A DNA stretch of 10,218 nt from Candidatus Aenigmatarchaeota archaeon (GTDB taxonomy: Archaea > Aenigmatarchaeota > Aenigmatarchaeia > Aenigmatarchaeales > Aenigmatarchaeaceae), in assembly GCA_018221065.1 (NCBI GenBank), contig JAAOXY010000058.1:1-10218 (forward strand), in the 5' to 3' direction. The notes under the pieces were generated by a model. That model was given only the letters and a program-made list of their open reading frames with translations. It made no database searches and had not been told where the DNA came from. The position numbers were made by a program, and so were the translations under genes. Below, piece after piece: positions 1-6,220 of this stretch (position 1 is its first letter; the number at the start of each line of letters is the position of its first letter).

Positions 1-210
1 TACGGAGTAACAGAAGCTCCTAAAGGGTGGAAGACATTTTTCACCGGATTGATACTAATGGGTCTCTATCAAATCATGAAAATACCATACACATACAAAT
101 TAATCGAAGGAGATATACCATTATTAATTTTCCTCATATTCCAATTGTTCGCAATTGGTGTTTTGACCTATGGTCTTTATTTATTGAAAAAAGAGGTAGA
201 ATTTGGATAG
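1..210 (+). CDS. C-terminal end of a small membrane protein (5' truncated)
   Basis: The frame is open from the first base to the TAG at 208-210, giving 69 visible residues; the start lies outside the window. Two hydrophobic stretches are seen, roughly residues 13-27 and a stronger one at 43-64, separated by a short polar loop. The protein ends in a basic/acidic tail (LLKKEVEFG) that is probably cytoplasmic. No family was recognised. The stop codon touches the ribosome binding site of the following V4R gene, so it is probably the upstream member of the same operon and could be a membrane anchor or partner of that cassette (inference). A competing frame at 27-263 was rejected because it is polar, runs through the downstream start and lacks the membrane pattern. 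Confidence 0.6.
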   Translation, partial: YGVTEAPKGWKTFFTGLILMGLYQIMKIPYTYKLIEGDIPLLIFLIFQLFAIGVLTYGLYLLKKEVEFG

Positions 211-215
211 GTGAT
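209..215 (+). promoter_or_regulatory. Ribosome binding site of the small V4R gene
   Basis: AGGTGAT is complementary to the usual archaeal 16S rRNA 3' end (ATCACCT). It overlaps the TAG of the upstream gene. The GTG at 211 and ATG at 214 lie inside the site and so are poor start candidates. The TTG at 220 is six bases after GGTG, the spacing seen for other genes here. Confidence 0.55.
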
Positions 216-219
216 GTTT

Positions 220-684
220 TTGGTTTTCGAAAAGGAACTCAAAGATCTTATGAAAAAAGGTAGTAGCGGAAAAGTAAGTATAAAAACATACAGAATGGTG
301 ACACATGGACTTCAAGAAATATCTGTAGGATATTCATCTGCATTATATTTTGCAGGAAAGAAAATAGCAAAAAATATATTAGCAGATCAAATAAAAGGAA
401 ATGATTTGAAGTCAATCATAAAAAGCTTAAACAGTTTCTTCAAAAAAGAAGGATTGGGAACACTCAGCATAAAAGAAATGACAGAAAAAACAGCCACAAT
501 AATATTAAAAAATTCTGCATCAAGTAGTGGAATGACACCAGTTGGAAAACCTGTTTGTTTCTTCGAGAGTGGACTTATGTCAGGCGTACTTGAAGTAAAG
601 ACAAAGAAAAAAGTCATTGTAAATGAAGTACTTTGTGGAGGACTAGGGGACAAGATAGACGAATTCCTAGTAAAATTTGAGTGA
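220..684 (+). CDS. Small V4R-domain protein (degenerate ligand-binding sensor)
   Basis: A roughly 154-residue protein resembling a single V4R (4-vinyl-reductase-like) domain, a small-molecule-binding sensor fold found in archaeal regulators. Support is the alternating helix/strand layout, the segment GKPVCFFESGLMSGVLE (the usual 'hy.GF..G.le' region), and a C-terminal VNEVLCGGLGDKIDEFLVKF that aligns with the V4R signature ETKC-x7-CEF. The first signature Cys is kept, but the second is Asp, so a Cys-pair metal or ligand site is probably lost. I chose TTG 220 because of the AGGTGAT site; GTG 211 or ATG 214 would add three or two residues. It lies directly before a KaiC-like ATPase and a two-domain V4R protein, suggesting one signalling unit. 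Family assignment is moderately sure; function is inferred. Confidence 0.65.
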   Translation: MVFEKELKDLMKKGSSGKVSIKTYRMVTHGLQEISVGYSSALYFAGKKIAKNILADQIKGNDLKSIIKSLNSFFKKEGLGTLSIKEMTEKTATIILKNSASSSGMTPVGKPVCFFESGLMSGVLEVKTKKKVIVNEVLCGGLGDKIDEFLVKFE

Positions 685-685
685 T
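681..685 (+). promoter_or_regulatory. Ribosome binding site overlapping the stop codon (KaiC-like gene)
   Basis: GTGAT overlaps the TGA stop (682-684) of the V4R gene and lies five bases before ATG 690. It argues for ATG 690 over the in-frame GTG at 681 and for translational coupling of the two genes. Confidence 0.6.
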
Positions 686-689
686 TATT

Positions 690-1370
690 ATGGGTAGAGT
701 AAAAACAGGTATTATCGGATTGGATCATCTTCTCGGAGGAGGCCTACCAGAAAAATCTTCCATAATGTTAATAGGTCCTCCTGGTTGTGGTAAGACTACT
801 TTAGCTCAACAATTCATGTCACAAGGAATAAAAGAAAAAGACGGATTAATGTATGTTACTCTTGATGCTGGACCAGAAGAAATAGAATCTTCAATGAAGA
901 GCTTTGGTTGGAAAACAAAATCTCCTTGCTTAAGTTTCATAGATGGTTATTCATGGCGTGTTGGAGAACCAAAAGGAAAACATGTTATGTCAAATCTTGG
1001 AAATATAAATGAATTAAATATAGCAATAAGTGCTGTCATAGATGAACAGAAAAAATTTGTTGGAAAAAGAAGTGTCTTTGATTCAATGTCAACTTTATTG
1101 ATATACGCAAATTCATCACTTGTAGTAAAATTTATTCCTGTTATGATAGCAAAAGAAAAGAAAGCTGGTTATACAAATATTCTCATTCTCGAAGAAGGAG
1201 TACATGATCAAAAAACAGTAACAACATTAAATTATGTAACAGATGGTGTTATAGAATTCAAAATGGAAGGGGACAAAAGATTCTTAAGAGTCAGTAGGAT
1301 GAAAGCTACAAAACATAAAAGAGATTGGGTAGAGTTCAAAGTCACTGACAAAGGAATTGTTTTGATGTGA
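690..1370 (+). CDS. KaiC/RAD55-like RecA-superfamily ATPase
   Basis: A 226-residue single-domain RecA-fold protein of the KaiC/RAD55 group. The N-terminus MGRVKTGIIGLDHLLGGGLP is the family's classic opening. Walker A is GPPGCGKTT at residues 29-37, a Walker B-like VFD with Asp131 follows, and a C-terminal LRVSRMKATKH matches the family's 'lrV.KmRgtkH' motif. The strand that normally carries the catalytic Glu pair reads YVTLDAGPEE, so the usual Glu-Glu is Asp59-Ala60; nucleotide binding is likely, but hydrolysis may be weak or absent. Start ATG 690 is chosen from the GTGAT site and family fit. Archaeal KaiC-like ATPases have been proposed as signal-transduction hubs; the flanking V4R genes fit such a role, with V4R as the sensor and the ATPase as the switch (inference). 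Confidence 0.85.
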   Translation: MGRVKTGIIGLDHLLGGGLPEKSSIMLIGPPGCGKTTLAQQFMSQGIKEKDGLMYVTLDAGPEEIESSMKSFGWKTKSPCLSFIDGYSWRVGEPKGKHVMSNLGNINELNIAISAVIDEQKKFVGKRSVFDSMSTLLIYANSSLVVKFIPVMIAKEKKAGYTNILILEEGVHDQKTVTTLNYVTDGVIEFKMEGDKRFLRVSRMKATKHKRDWVEFKVTDKGIVLM

Positions 1371-1374
1371 TAGC

Positions 1375-2472
1375 ATGTTCAAATGGGAAAAAGAATATTC
1401 AGAATATGCGCAAAGTGTAAAAAACTTAGGCATAAGACCATATCGAGATATGCCAAGACTTAGAAAGACATTAGGAGATGAACTTCATATTCTCGTATTT
1501 CAAGACATATTCTACTCCATGTTAGCACTCTCACCTAAAACATATGCATCATACATATACACATGGGGAAAATTCATAGGAGCAGAAACAACAAAACAAA
1601 GTTTAAAGGTAAAACATAAGACATTAACAATCAAACTAAATTCAAAATTATTCTACATGAACTTACTCGAAGACAAATCTATAATAGACATTGCTTTCAA
1701 ATGGTTAACCTATTATAGAATAGGTATACCAGAATTAATATTCTTAGACAAAACAGCAAAGACATTCAGAATATCAATTGATGAATTAATGAATTCTTGG
1801 GATCTTCCAAACATCCATAAAAAAACTTGTTATTTCCCAACAGGATTCTTTGCAGGTTCCTTTGAAACTATTTTAGGAAGACCAGTGAACATAGTAGAAA
1901 CTCAATGCATTTCAAATGGTAATAAACATTGTGAATTGGGTGGGGCAGTAGAACTTCCTGAACATAAATTTGACGTATTAACAAAAAAAGACTACAGTAA
2001 AATACAAAAATCCATATACGATAGAATGTTTGTAGAAAAAAGATCAAGATCAAAATTATCAGACTGGGCTCATTTAGTCATGCTTCAAATATTCTATACT
2101 GGTATACTACTCTCGTCAAGAGGAGGACATACCATGTTATACTGGGTTGGAAAAAATTCTGGAAAAGAAATTGGAAAGAGAATAGTACGAAAAAGAATCA
2201 AAAACAAAAACAAAAGATTTACAGAACTCTTCAACTACCTGAAAATAGGAAAATTGAGCACTACAAAATCCAAAGAAAGTAAAAATAATATTAAATATAT
2301 TGTCAAAGAAAGTGCATTCTCAGTTGGAACAAAATTCGGACAAAAAGTAGATTCATATATAGCTGGCATGATATGTGGTTTCTTAGAAGCAACAATGAAA
2401 AAACAATGCAGTGTAATAGAAACAAAATGTATAGCAGACGGTAACCATCAATGTGAATTTATCACTGTTTAA
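1375..2472 (+). CDS. Tandem V4R-domain protein (two sensor domains)
   Basis: A 365-residue cytoplasmic protein built from two V4R domains, about residues 20-190 and 215-365. Each ends with the family signature: VETQC-x7-CEL (Cys178, Cys186) and IETKC-x7-CEF (Cys352, Cys360), so both Cys pairs are intact, unlike the small V4R protein upstream. Each also carries the preceding glycine-rich helix (FPTGFFAGSFETILGRP; GMICGFLEA). V4R domains bind small hydrophobic ligands or metals in known relatives; the ligand here is unknown. No DNA-binding or enzymatic domain is seen. ATG 1375 follows a GTGAT site that overlaps the TGA of the KaiC-like gene, implying coupled translation. The 3' end overlaps the convergent secretion ATPase gene by 11 bases. 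Confidence 0.82.
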   Translation: MFKWEKEYSEYAQSVKNLGIRPYRDMPRLRKTLGDELHILVFQDIFYSMLALSPKTYASYIYTWGKFIGAETTKQSLKVKHKTLTIKLNSKLFYMNLLEDKSIIDIAFKWLTYYRIGIPELIFLDKTAKTFRISIDELMNSWDLPNIHKKTCYFPTGFFAGSFETILGRPVNIVETQCISNGNKHCELGGAVELPEHKFDVLTKKDYSKIQKSIYDRMFVEKRSRSKLSDWAHLVMLQIFYTGILLSSRGGHTMLYWVGKNSGKEIGKRIVRKRIKNKNKRFTELFNYLKIGKLSTTKSKESKNNIKYIVKESAFSVGTKFGQKVDSYIAGMICGFLEATMKKQCSVIETKCIADGNHQCEFITV

Positions 2473-4213
2473 TGCCTGCAGTTGCAAGAACCTTATCTGG
2501 ATTCTTACTATAATCAGAAAATATATTTGCTACTTCATCAAATCTAGTTATTCTTTTCTTTACCATCCAATCGAGTAATTTCCTTCTTCTAACAGCTTCT
2601 TGTCTCAATTTTTCCATCTCAACTCCTCTTGATTTAGAAAGTTCTTGCATCAACCAAGAATACCCTCTATATTCAAAAGTATCATGACTTGCCAACCAGC
2701 CATAAACTTTATTTGTTCTCGCATTTCCTGTCTTAGAATCAACAGCTTCTATTTCAACTATTTCTTTTACTCTTCTTGCAGATTCTCCTTTATGTCTTGC
2801 ATGAATCATTATAACAACAACATCTAATGTCTCTAACAAACTGGCAGAAAGATTTATTGGAGGTGTTTCAAGTCTGTTAATAAGATCTTCTACCTTACCA
2901 GCATGCATTGTACCAAAAGATGGGAAACCTGCAGCCATACCTTGGAACATAACATATGCTTCTTCACCTCTTACTTCACCAACTATTACATAATCCGGTG
3001 ATTGTCTGAAACTTTCTTTTAGTAAATCAAATAAAGTAACTTCACCATAACCTTTTGCAAATCCAGCCCTTGCAACAGAAGGTATCCAATTATCATGTGG
3101 TAAATTAAGTTCTCTTGTATCTTCTATTGATATAATCTTAGCTGTAGGTGGTATAAACATTGTTAATGCGTTCAAGAAAGTTGTTTTTCCTGTTCCAGCA
3201 CCACCAGCTATCAAAGTAGATGCCCCTGATTCTATTGCTAACCATAAATAAGATAACATTTCAGTACTAACAGTATTGTTAATAACTAGAGATATTGGTG
3301 TCAAAGGTTCTGCAACAAATTTTCTTATTGTAAATGTTGGCCCTCTTGTTGTTACATCAGAAGCAAATGAAGATTGTACCCTACTCCCATCTGGTAAAGA
3401 ACCATCCAAAAGTGGTTCACCATAAGATATGAATCTTCCACATCTTTCAGCAAGCTTTACCACAAACTCTCTGAGTTCATCACTACTATTATAAACTATA
3501 TTTGTCTTTATGGAACCATATTTTTTATGAACAACATAAAGATTTACATCAGTACCATTACAACTTACATCCTCAACATATGGATCTTTCATAAATGGTT
3601 CTATTCTATTTAGACCTACAAAATTCCTGTAAATGTGATACATTATTTTAGTATAGTTATCTTTACTAATTTTCATGCCATATTCATCTATAACTTTCCG
3701 TATTTTTTCTTCAAGATAATCAACAGCATCTTCTACAACCTTTATCGCAGAAAGTTCAATATCAAGTATCTCCAAAAGACCATTGACAATATCTTTGTAC
3801 ATTTTTTGTTCATCTTTTGTAAGTTTAGGCTCAATAATACTGTATATTATTTCCTTTGTTTTCGGATTCCATTTAATATTAGCATATGCAAAAGGCTCTA
3901 TCAACGGATATGTAACATTAATTTTCTCATTACCTTCTGGAAGAATTATTAATCTTGGTGTTGTTGTAATTTTAAAATCAGGTAATTTAGCTGATTTCTC
4001 TTTAGAAAATAATTTCTTCATCTTACCAAAAAACCCTAAAGGCATTTCAAGTTTTAATTTCTTTTTAATAGCTTTCTTTTTAACAGTCTTCTTTTTCTTG
4101 ACAATTTTCTTCTTTACAACCTTTTTCTTAACAGTTTTCTTCTTAGTTGCCTTTTTCTTAGACTTTAAAGAAACCAATTTTCCCAACTTTACGCCTTTCT
4201 TCTTAACAGCCAT
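2462..4213 (-). CDS. Type II/IV secretion system ATPase (ArlI/GspE/TadA-like)
   Basis: A 583-residue motor ATPase of the type IV pilus/archaellum/secretion family; such hexamers power assembly of pilin-like filaments at the membrane. Core motifs are all present: Walker A GGAGTGKT (337-344), Asp box IEDTREL (363-369), Walker B VIVGEVRG (409-416) and His box GTMHAG (434-439). The N-terminal domain at about 60-320 includes DPYVEDVSCNG and the LLDGSLPDGSRVQ region typical of archaeal members. No GspE-type tetracysteine zinc motif is seen. Residues 4-52 are an unusual lysine-rich repeat; an alternative start at Met57 would remove it, but a TATA box placed 27 bases before ATG 4213 favours the long form. 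It follows a pilin-like gene, yet no TadC/ArlJ-type membrane platform gene is in the window. Confidence 0.9.
   Translation of the reverse strand: MAVKKKGVKLGKLVSLKSKKKATKKKTVKKKVVKKKIVKKKKTVKKKAIKKKLKLEMPLGFFGKMKKLFSKEKSAKLPDFKITTTPRLIILPEGNEKINVTYPLIEPFAYANIKWNPKTKEIIYSIIEPKLTKDEQKMYKDIVNGLLEILDIELSAIKVVEDAVDYLEEKIRKVIDEYGMKISKDNYTKIMYHIYRNFVGLNRIEPFMKDPYVEDVSCNGTDVNLYVVHKKYGSIKTNIVYNSSDELREFVVKLAERCGRFISYGEPLLDGSLPDGSRVQSSFASDVTTRGPTFTIRKFVAEPLTPISLVINNTVSTEMLSYLWLAIESGASTLIAGGAGTGKTTFLNALTMFIPPTAKIISIEDTRELNLPHDNWIPSVARAGFAKGYGEVTLFDLLKESFRQSPDYVIVGEVRGEEAYVMFQGMAAGFPSFGTMHAGKVEDLINRLETPPINLSASLLETLDVVVIMIHARHKGESARRVKEIVEIEAVDSKTGNARTNKVYGWLASHDTFEYRGYSWLMQELSKSRGVEMEKLRQEAVRRRKLLDWMVKKRITRFDEVANIFSDYSKNPDKVLATAGIKQ
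4058..4204 (-). repeat. Lysine-rich low-complexity repeat in the secretion ATPase
   Basis: This stretch encodes residues 4-52, where short units such as TVKKK, VVKKK, IVKKK and AIKKK recur every five to six residues, so the coding strand is an imperfect purine-rich tandem repeat. It probably forms a disordered, strongly basic head that could touch phospholipid, nucleic acid or acidic partner proteins (inference). Confidence 0.75.
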
Positions 4214-4235
4214 GCTTTCTAATAGGTAAAACTCA

Positions 4236-4243
4236 TTATTAAA
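4236..4243 (-). promoter_or_regulatory. TATA box of the secretion ATPase gene
   Basis: On the minus strand the box reads TTTAATAA and is centred about 26.5 bases before ATG 4213. That distance puts transcription initiation at or next to the start codon, so the mRNA would be leaderless; no clear ribosome binding site is present. It sits just after the pilin stop codon, giving the ATPase its own promoter in addition to any readthrough. Confidence 0.45.
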
Positions 4244-4248
4244 GATTG

Positions 4249-4641
4249 CTAATTAGAAGCTGTGATAACAGGAGTTTCAGCAATATCAGCTATTGCATAA
4301 TAACTATGACTACCAGAAATAGGAGGAGTAAATGTAACATTGGTTGCGTCATTTGGATTCAGTATATCTGGATATTCTGAACTTACTAACGAATTATCAA
4401 GATAAAATCCTAAATCACGAAGTGGCACCAAACCACAATTTCTTATATTAACCATACCTGCTGTAGCATCTAAATCCTCAAGACTCAAACAAGCTCTACT
4501 TCTCTGATATTGTTGATTTAATTCATCTTCTGGAAATATATCAAATGTAACATTACTTGTCCAGATATAGAGTGCTCCAACTAATGATATTGATATCAAT
4601 ATCAAAAGTATTGCTATTACAAGAGTTGAAACTCCTTTCAT
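4249..4641 (-). CDS. Pilin-like protein with class III prepilin signal
   Basis: A 130-residue secreted or filament-forming protein. The N-terminus MKGVSTLVIAILLILISISL is a typical archaeal prepilin/archaellin signal: a Lys-Gly cleavage point after residue 3 for the prepilin peptidase, then an uninterrupted hydrophobic helix of about 23 residues. The mature part has VNIRNCGLVPLRDLGFYLDN, the 'N.G..pl.d..vy.d' beta-sandwich pattern common in archaeal pilin-like proteins, plus two cysteines (51 and 69) that could form a disulfide. No second membrane segment is seen. It is divergent from Taw1 and followed 35 bases later by the secretion ATPase, which would power its assembly. It could be a minor pilin, a filament subunit or an ArlG/ArlF-like component. 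Confidence 0.75.
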   Translation of the reverse strand: MKGVSTLVIAILLILISISLVGALYIWTSNVTFDIFPEDELNQQYQRSRACLSLEDLDATAGMVNIRNCGLVPLRDLGFYLDNSLVSSEYPDILNPNDATNVTFTPPISGSHSYYAIADIAETPVITASN

Positions 4642-4650
4642 AATGGTAAG

Positions 4651-4657
4651 TTTAAAT
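4651..4657 (+). promoter_or_regulatory. TATA box of taw1 (leaderless)
   Basis: TTTAAAT is centred about 27.5 bases before ATG 4681, the distance expected between a TATA box and the transcription start of a leaderless archaeal mRNA. No ribosome binding site is seen before the ATG. It lies inside the 39-base spacer shared with the divergent pilin gene. Confidence 0.5.
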
Positions 4658-4664
4658 TCTTTGG

Positions 4665-4672
4665 TTAATAAA
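4665..4672 (-). promoter_or_regulatory. TATA box of the pilin-like gene (leaderless)
   Basis: On the minus strand the box reads TTTATTAA and is centred about 27.5 bases before ATG 4641. It lies downstream of the taw1 TATA box in the taw1 direction, so the two promoters cross each other and could not both be occupied at once. Confidence 0.5.
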
Positions 4673-4680
4673 GATAAACC

Positions 4681-5598
4681 ATGTTGACAGAATCTCAGCT
4701 AAAGCAATTGCAAAAAGCAAATTATAGAATGTTTGGAAAAAATATGCACAGTGCTGTAAAGCTTTGTCACTGGTGCAAAGAATCAATAAAAACTGGTGAA
4801 AAACGAGTCTGTTACAAACAAAAATTCTATGGAATAAAATCTCATAGATGTTTACAAATGACACCATGTTTGCCAATATGTAATCTAGGTTGCAAATATT
4901 GTTGGAGAGATCAATCATATTTCACGAGAAAATGGGAAGGAGATATAGATAAAGCAGAAGAAATAATAGAAGGTTCTATCGAAGCTCAGAGAGCACTATT
5001 AACCGGATTAGGTGGAGTAGAACATGATAAAAGATGTTTAGAAGAAGCGAAAGATCCAAATCAAGTTGCAATATCTCTTGACGGCGAACCAACCATGTAT
5101 CCATACATTTCTGATCTTGTAAATGGTTATAACAAAAGAGGCTTCACAACATTTCTAGTAACCAATGGTAACTTCCCAGAAGTCTTAACAAGATTTGAAA
5201 CACTACCAACTAATCTTTACTTATCATTATCATCAACATCAGAAAAGATGTTCAATCAATTACAAAATCTTGTTAGTATGGGTTCTTGGAATAATGTTCA
5301 AAAAACCTTAGAATTGTTTAATGAACTAAAAACAACTCGTGTCATAAGATTAACTCTAATAAAAGGCATCAACATGATAGAACCTGAAAAATATGCAGAA
5401 TTAATTAAAATAGCAAATCCTGATTACATAGAAGCCAAAGCATACATGCATATAGGTGCATCAATAAACAGATTAGAATTTGAACACATGCCAACCCATG
5501 ATGAAGTAAAAGAATTTGCTCAAAAAGTTGCAGATTACTCTGGCTATACTATTTCTAATGAACAAAAAGAAAGTAGAGTAGTTCTATTAAAAAAATAG
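4681..5598 (+). CDS. taw1: tRNA 4-demethylwyosine synthase (Taw1/TYW1)
   Basis: A radical-SAM enzyme that condenses pyruvate-derived carbons onto m1G37 of tRNA-Phe, the step that forms the tricyclic wyosine core. The radical-SAM triad CNLGCKYC is at Cys67, Cys71 and Cys74. Upstream cysteines at 29/32, 44 and 57 fit the second iron-sulfur cluster of Taw1; the spacings 44-57-67 match those I recall for the Methanocaldococcus enzyme, and Lys46 occupies the place of its proposed Schiff-base lysine. SLDGEPT (132-138) and the C-terminal YMHIGASINRLEFEHMPTHDEV are also characteristic. At 305 residues it is the usual archaeal length and lacks the flavodoxin domain of eukaryotic TYW1. It is monocistronic, divergent from the pilin and ends three bases from the convergent rpoN. 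Confidence 0.93.
   Translation: MLTESQLKQLQKANYRMFGKNMHSAVKLCHWCKESIKTGEKRVCYKQKFYGIKSHRCLQMTPCLPICNLGCKYCWRDQSYFTRKWEGDIDKAEEIIEGSIEAQRALLTGLGGVEHDKRCLEEAKDPNQVAISLDGEPTMYPYISDLVNGYNKRGFTTFLVTNGNFPEVLTRFETLPTNLYLSLSSTSEKMFNQLQNLVSMGSWNNVQKTLELFNELKTTRVIRLTLIKGINMIEPEKYAELIKIANPDYIEAKAYMHIGASINRLEFEHMPTHDEVKEFAQKVADYSGYTISNEQKESRVVLLKK
5589..5595 (-). terminator. Probable T-tract terminator of the ribosomal protein operon
   Basis: On the minus strand, seven Ts begin seven bases after the rpoN stop codon. Archaeal RNA polymerase terminates at such T-runs without needing a hairpin. The same bases encode the final lysines of Taw1 on the other strand, so the terminator is inside a coding sequence. 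Confidence 0.45.
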
Positions 5599-5601
5599 AA
5601 A

Positions 5602-5796
5602 CTATCTCTTGTATTTTGCAACTTGTTGTGTAACGTCTACATTTGTAAGAAATTGTGCTCTACAACAATAACTTACAACACCCAACTCATCCAATACTTT
5701 TCCCGGGTCTTCTCCAGAAGCTACTCTTGTATTAAAGGATTCCCAAAGTTGTGCAATTGGTCTTCCACAACTAAAACATCTAACAGGTATCATCAT
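5602..5796 (-). CDS. rpoN: DNA-directed RNA polymerase subunit N (Rpb10 homologue)
   Basis: A 64-residue zinc-binding polymerase subunit that, by analogy with Rpb10, helps assemble the RpoD-RpoL-RpoN-RpoP platform. It shows the invariant N-terminus MIPVRCFSCGRPI with Cys-x2-Cys, the GEDPGKVLDELGV stretch and the vicinal YCCR Cys pair completing the zinc site. The usual 'LLTHVDL' appears as FLTNVDV, so the conserved His is Asn. Start 5796 (MMIPV) is eight bases from a perfect AGGAGG; the second Met at 5793 is the alternative and matches the family start. It is the last gene of the operon; rpoK and S2, often found next in other archaea, are not here. Confidence 0.95.
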   Translation of the reverse strand: MMIPVRCFSCGRPIAQLWESFNTRVASGEDPGKVLDELGVVSYCCRAQFLTNVDVTQQVAKYKR

Positions 5797-5804
5797 TTTT
5801 TTAA

Positions 5805-5810
5805 CCTCCT
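5805..5810 (-). promoter_or_regulatory. AGGAGG ribosome binding site of rpoN
   Basis: On the minus strand AGGAGG overlaps the TAG stop codon of rpsI (5809-5811) by two bases and is eight bases from ATG 5796. It is the strongest Shine-Dalgarno match in the window and suggests coupled translation of S9 and RpoN. Confidence 0.7.
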
Positions 5811-6216
5811 ATCTCTTTGAGAGTTGCTTCCTCTTTCTTGGTCCACAACTACTCCTAGATGGTTTGTGTGGTTCAGTTCTTCTTACATCAGCAACAAGCA
5901 ATGTTCCATCATAATCATCAAATTTGGGTTTCAACGACTTATCTATTTGAACAAGACCCTTTGCAATAGCTTGTCTAGCTGCAGAAGCTTGGCCAAACAT
6001 TCCACCACCTTGAACATTAACTTTAAAGTCAAATTCATTTGCTTTTGGTCCTGCAAGTATCATTGGTTCTTTTATTGAAAGTCTAGCAACAAAAGGTGTG
6101 TATTGTTCTAAAGGCTTTCCGTTTATTGTTACTTTACCTGTTCCAGGTTTAGCAACCATTCTAGCAACGGCCCTCTTTCTCTTTCCTATAGTTTGTATTA
6201 CTTTTTTCTTAACCAT
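5809..6216 (-). CDS. rpsI: 30S ribosomal protein S9 (uS9)
   Basis: A 135-residue uS9 of normal archaeal length. Diagnostic segments are the N-terminal TIGKRKRAVARMVAKPGTGKVTING, the glycine-rich VNVQGGGMFGQASAARQAIAKGL, DGTLLVADVRRTEPHKP and the basic C-terminal GPRKRKQLSKR, whose tail reaches the P-site tRNA in known ribosomes. ATG 6216 is preceded by AGGTG located in the last codons of L13, seven bases away. It lies between L13 and RpoN as in many archaeal operons. Confidence 0.96.
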   Translation of the reverse strand: MVKKKVIQTIGKRKRAVARMVAKPGTGKVTINGKPLEQYTPFVARLSIKEPMILAGPKANEFDFKVNVQGGGMFGQASAARQAIAKGLVQIDKSLKPKFDDYDGTLLVADVRRTEPHKPSRSSCGPRKRKQLSKR

Positions 6217-6220
6217 ATTT

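Noticed and set aside
27..263. Plus-strand reading frame of 78 residues near the left edge
   Set aside because: It overlaps the frame that is open from base 1 and ends at 210, which shows clear membrane segments and is followed by a ribosome site; this one is polar and crosses the next gene's start.
387..728. Minus-strand reading frame opposite the small V4R gene
   Set aside because: It is a mirror of the V4R/KaiC coding strand, rich in Ser/Phe/Thr as expected from antisense of AT-rich coding DNA, with no ribosome site or motif.
690..1370. KaiC-like protein as a true ArlH archaellum component
   Set aside because: It is not next to ArlI/ArlJ on the same strand, is flanked by V4R genes, and its N-terminal 'GLDHLLGGG' pattern is of the general RAD55/KaiC type.
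4058..4204. Possible CRISPR-like or satellite DNA repeat
   Set aside because: The units are five to six codons, imperfect, in frame and without spacers; they are explained by a lysine-rich protein segment.
3783..4229. Plus-strand reading frame with phenylalanine/threonine-rich 'membrane' repeats
   Set aside because: The Phe-rich pattern is the antisense reading of the lysine repeat in the secretion ATPase, whose catalytic motifs leave no doubt about the coding strand.
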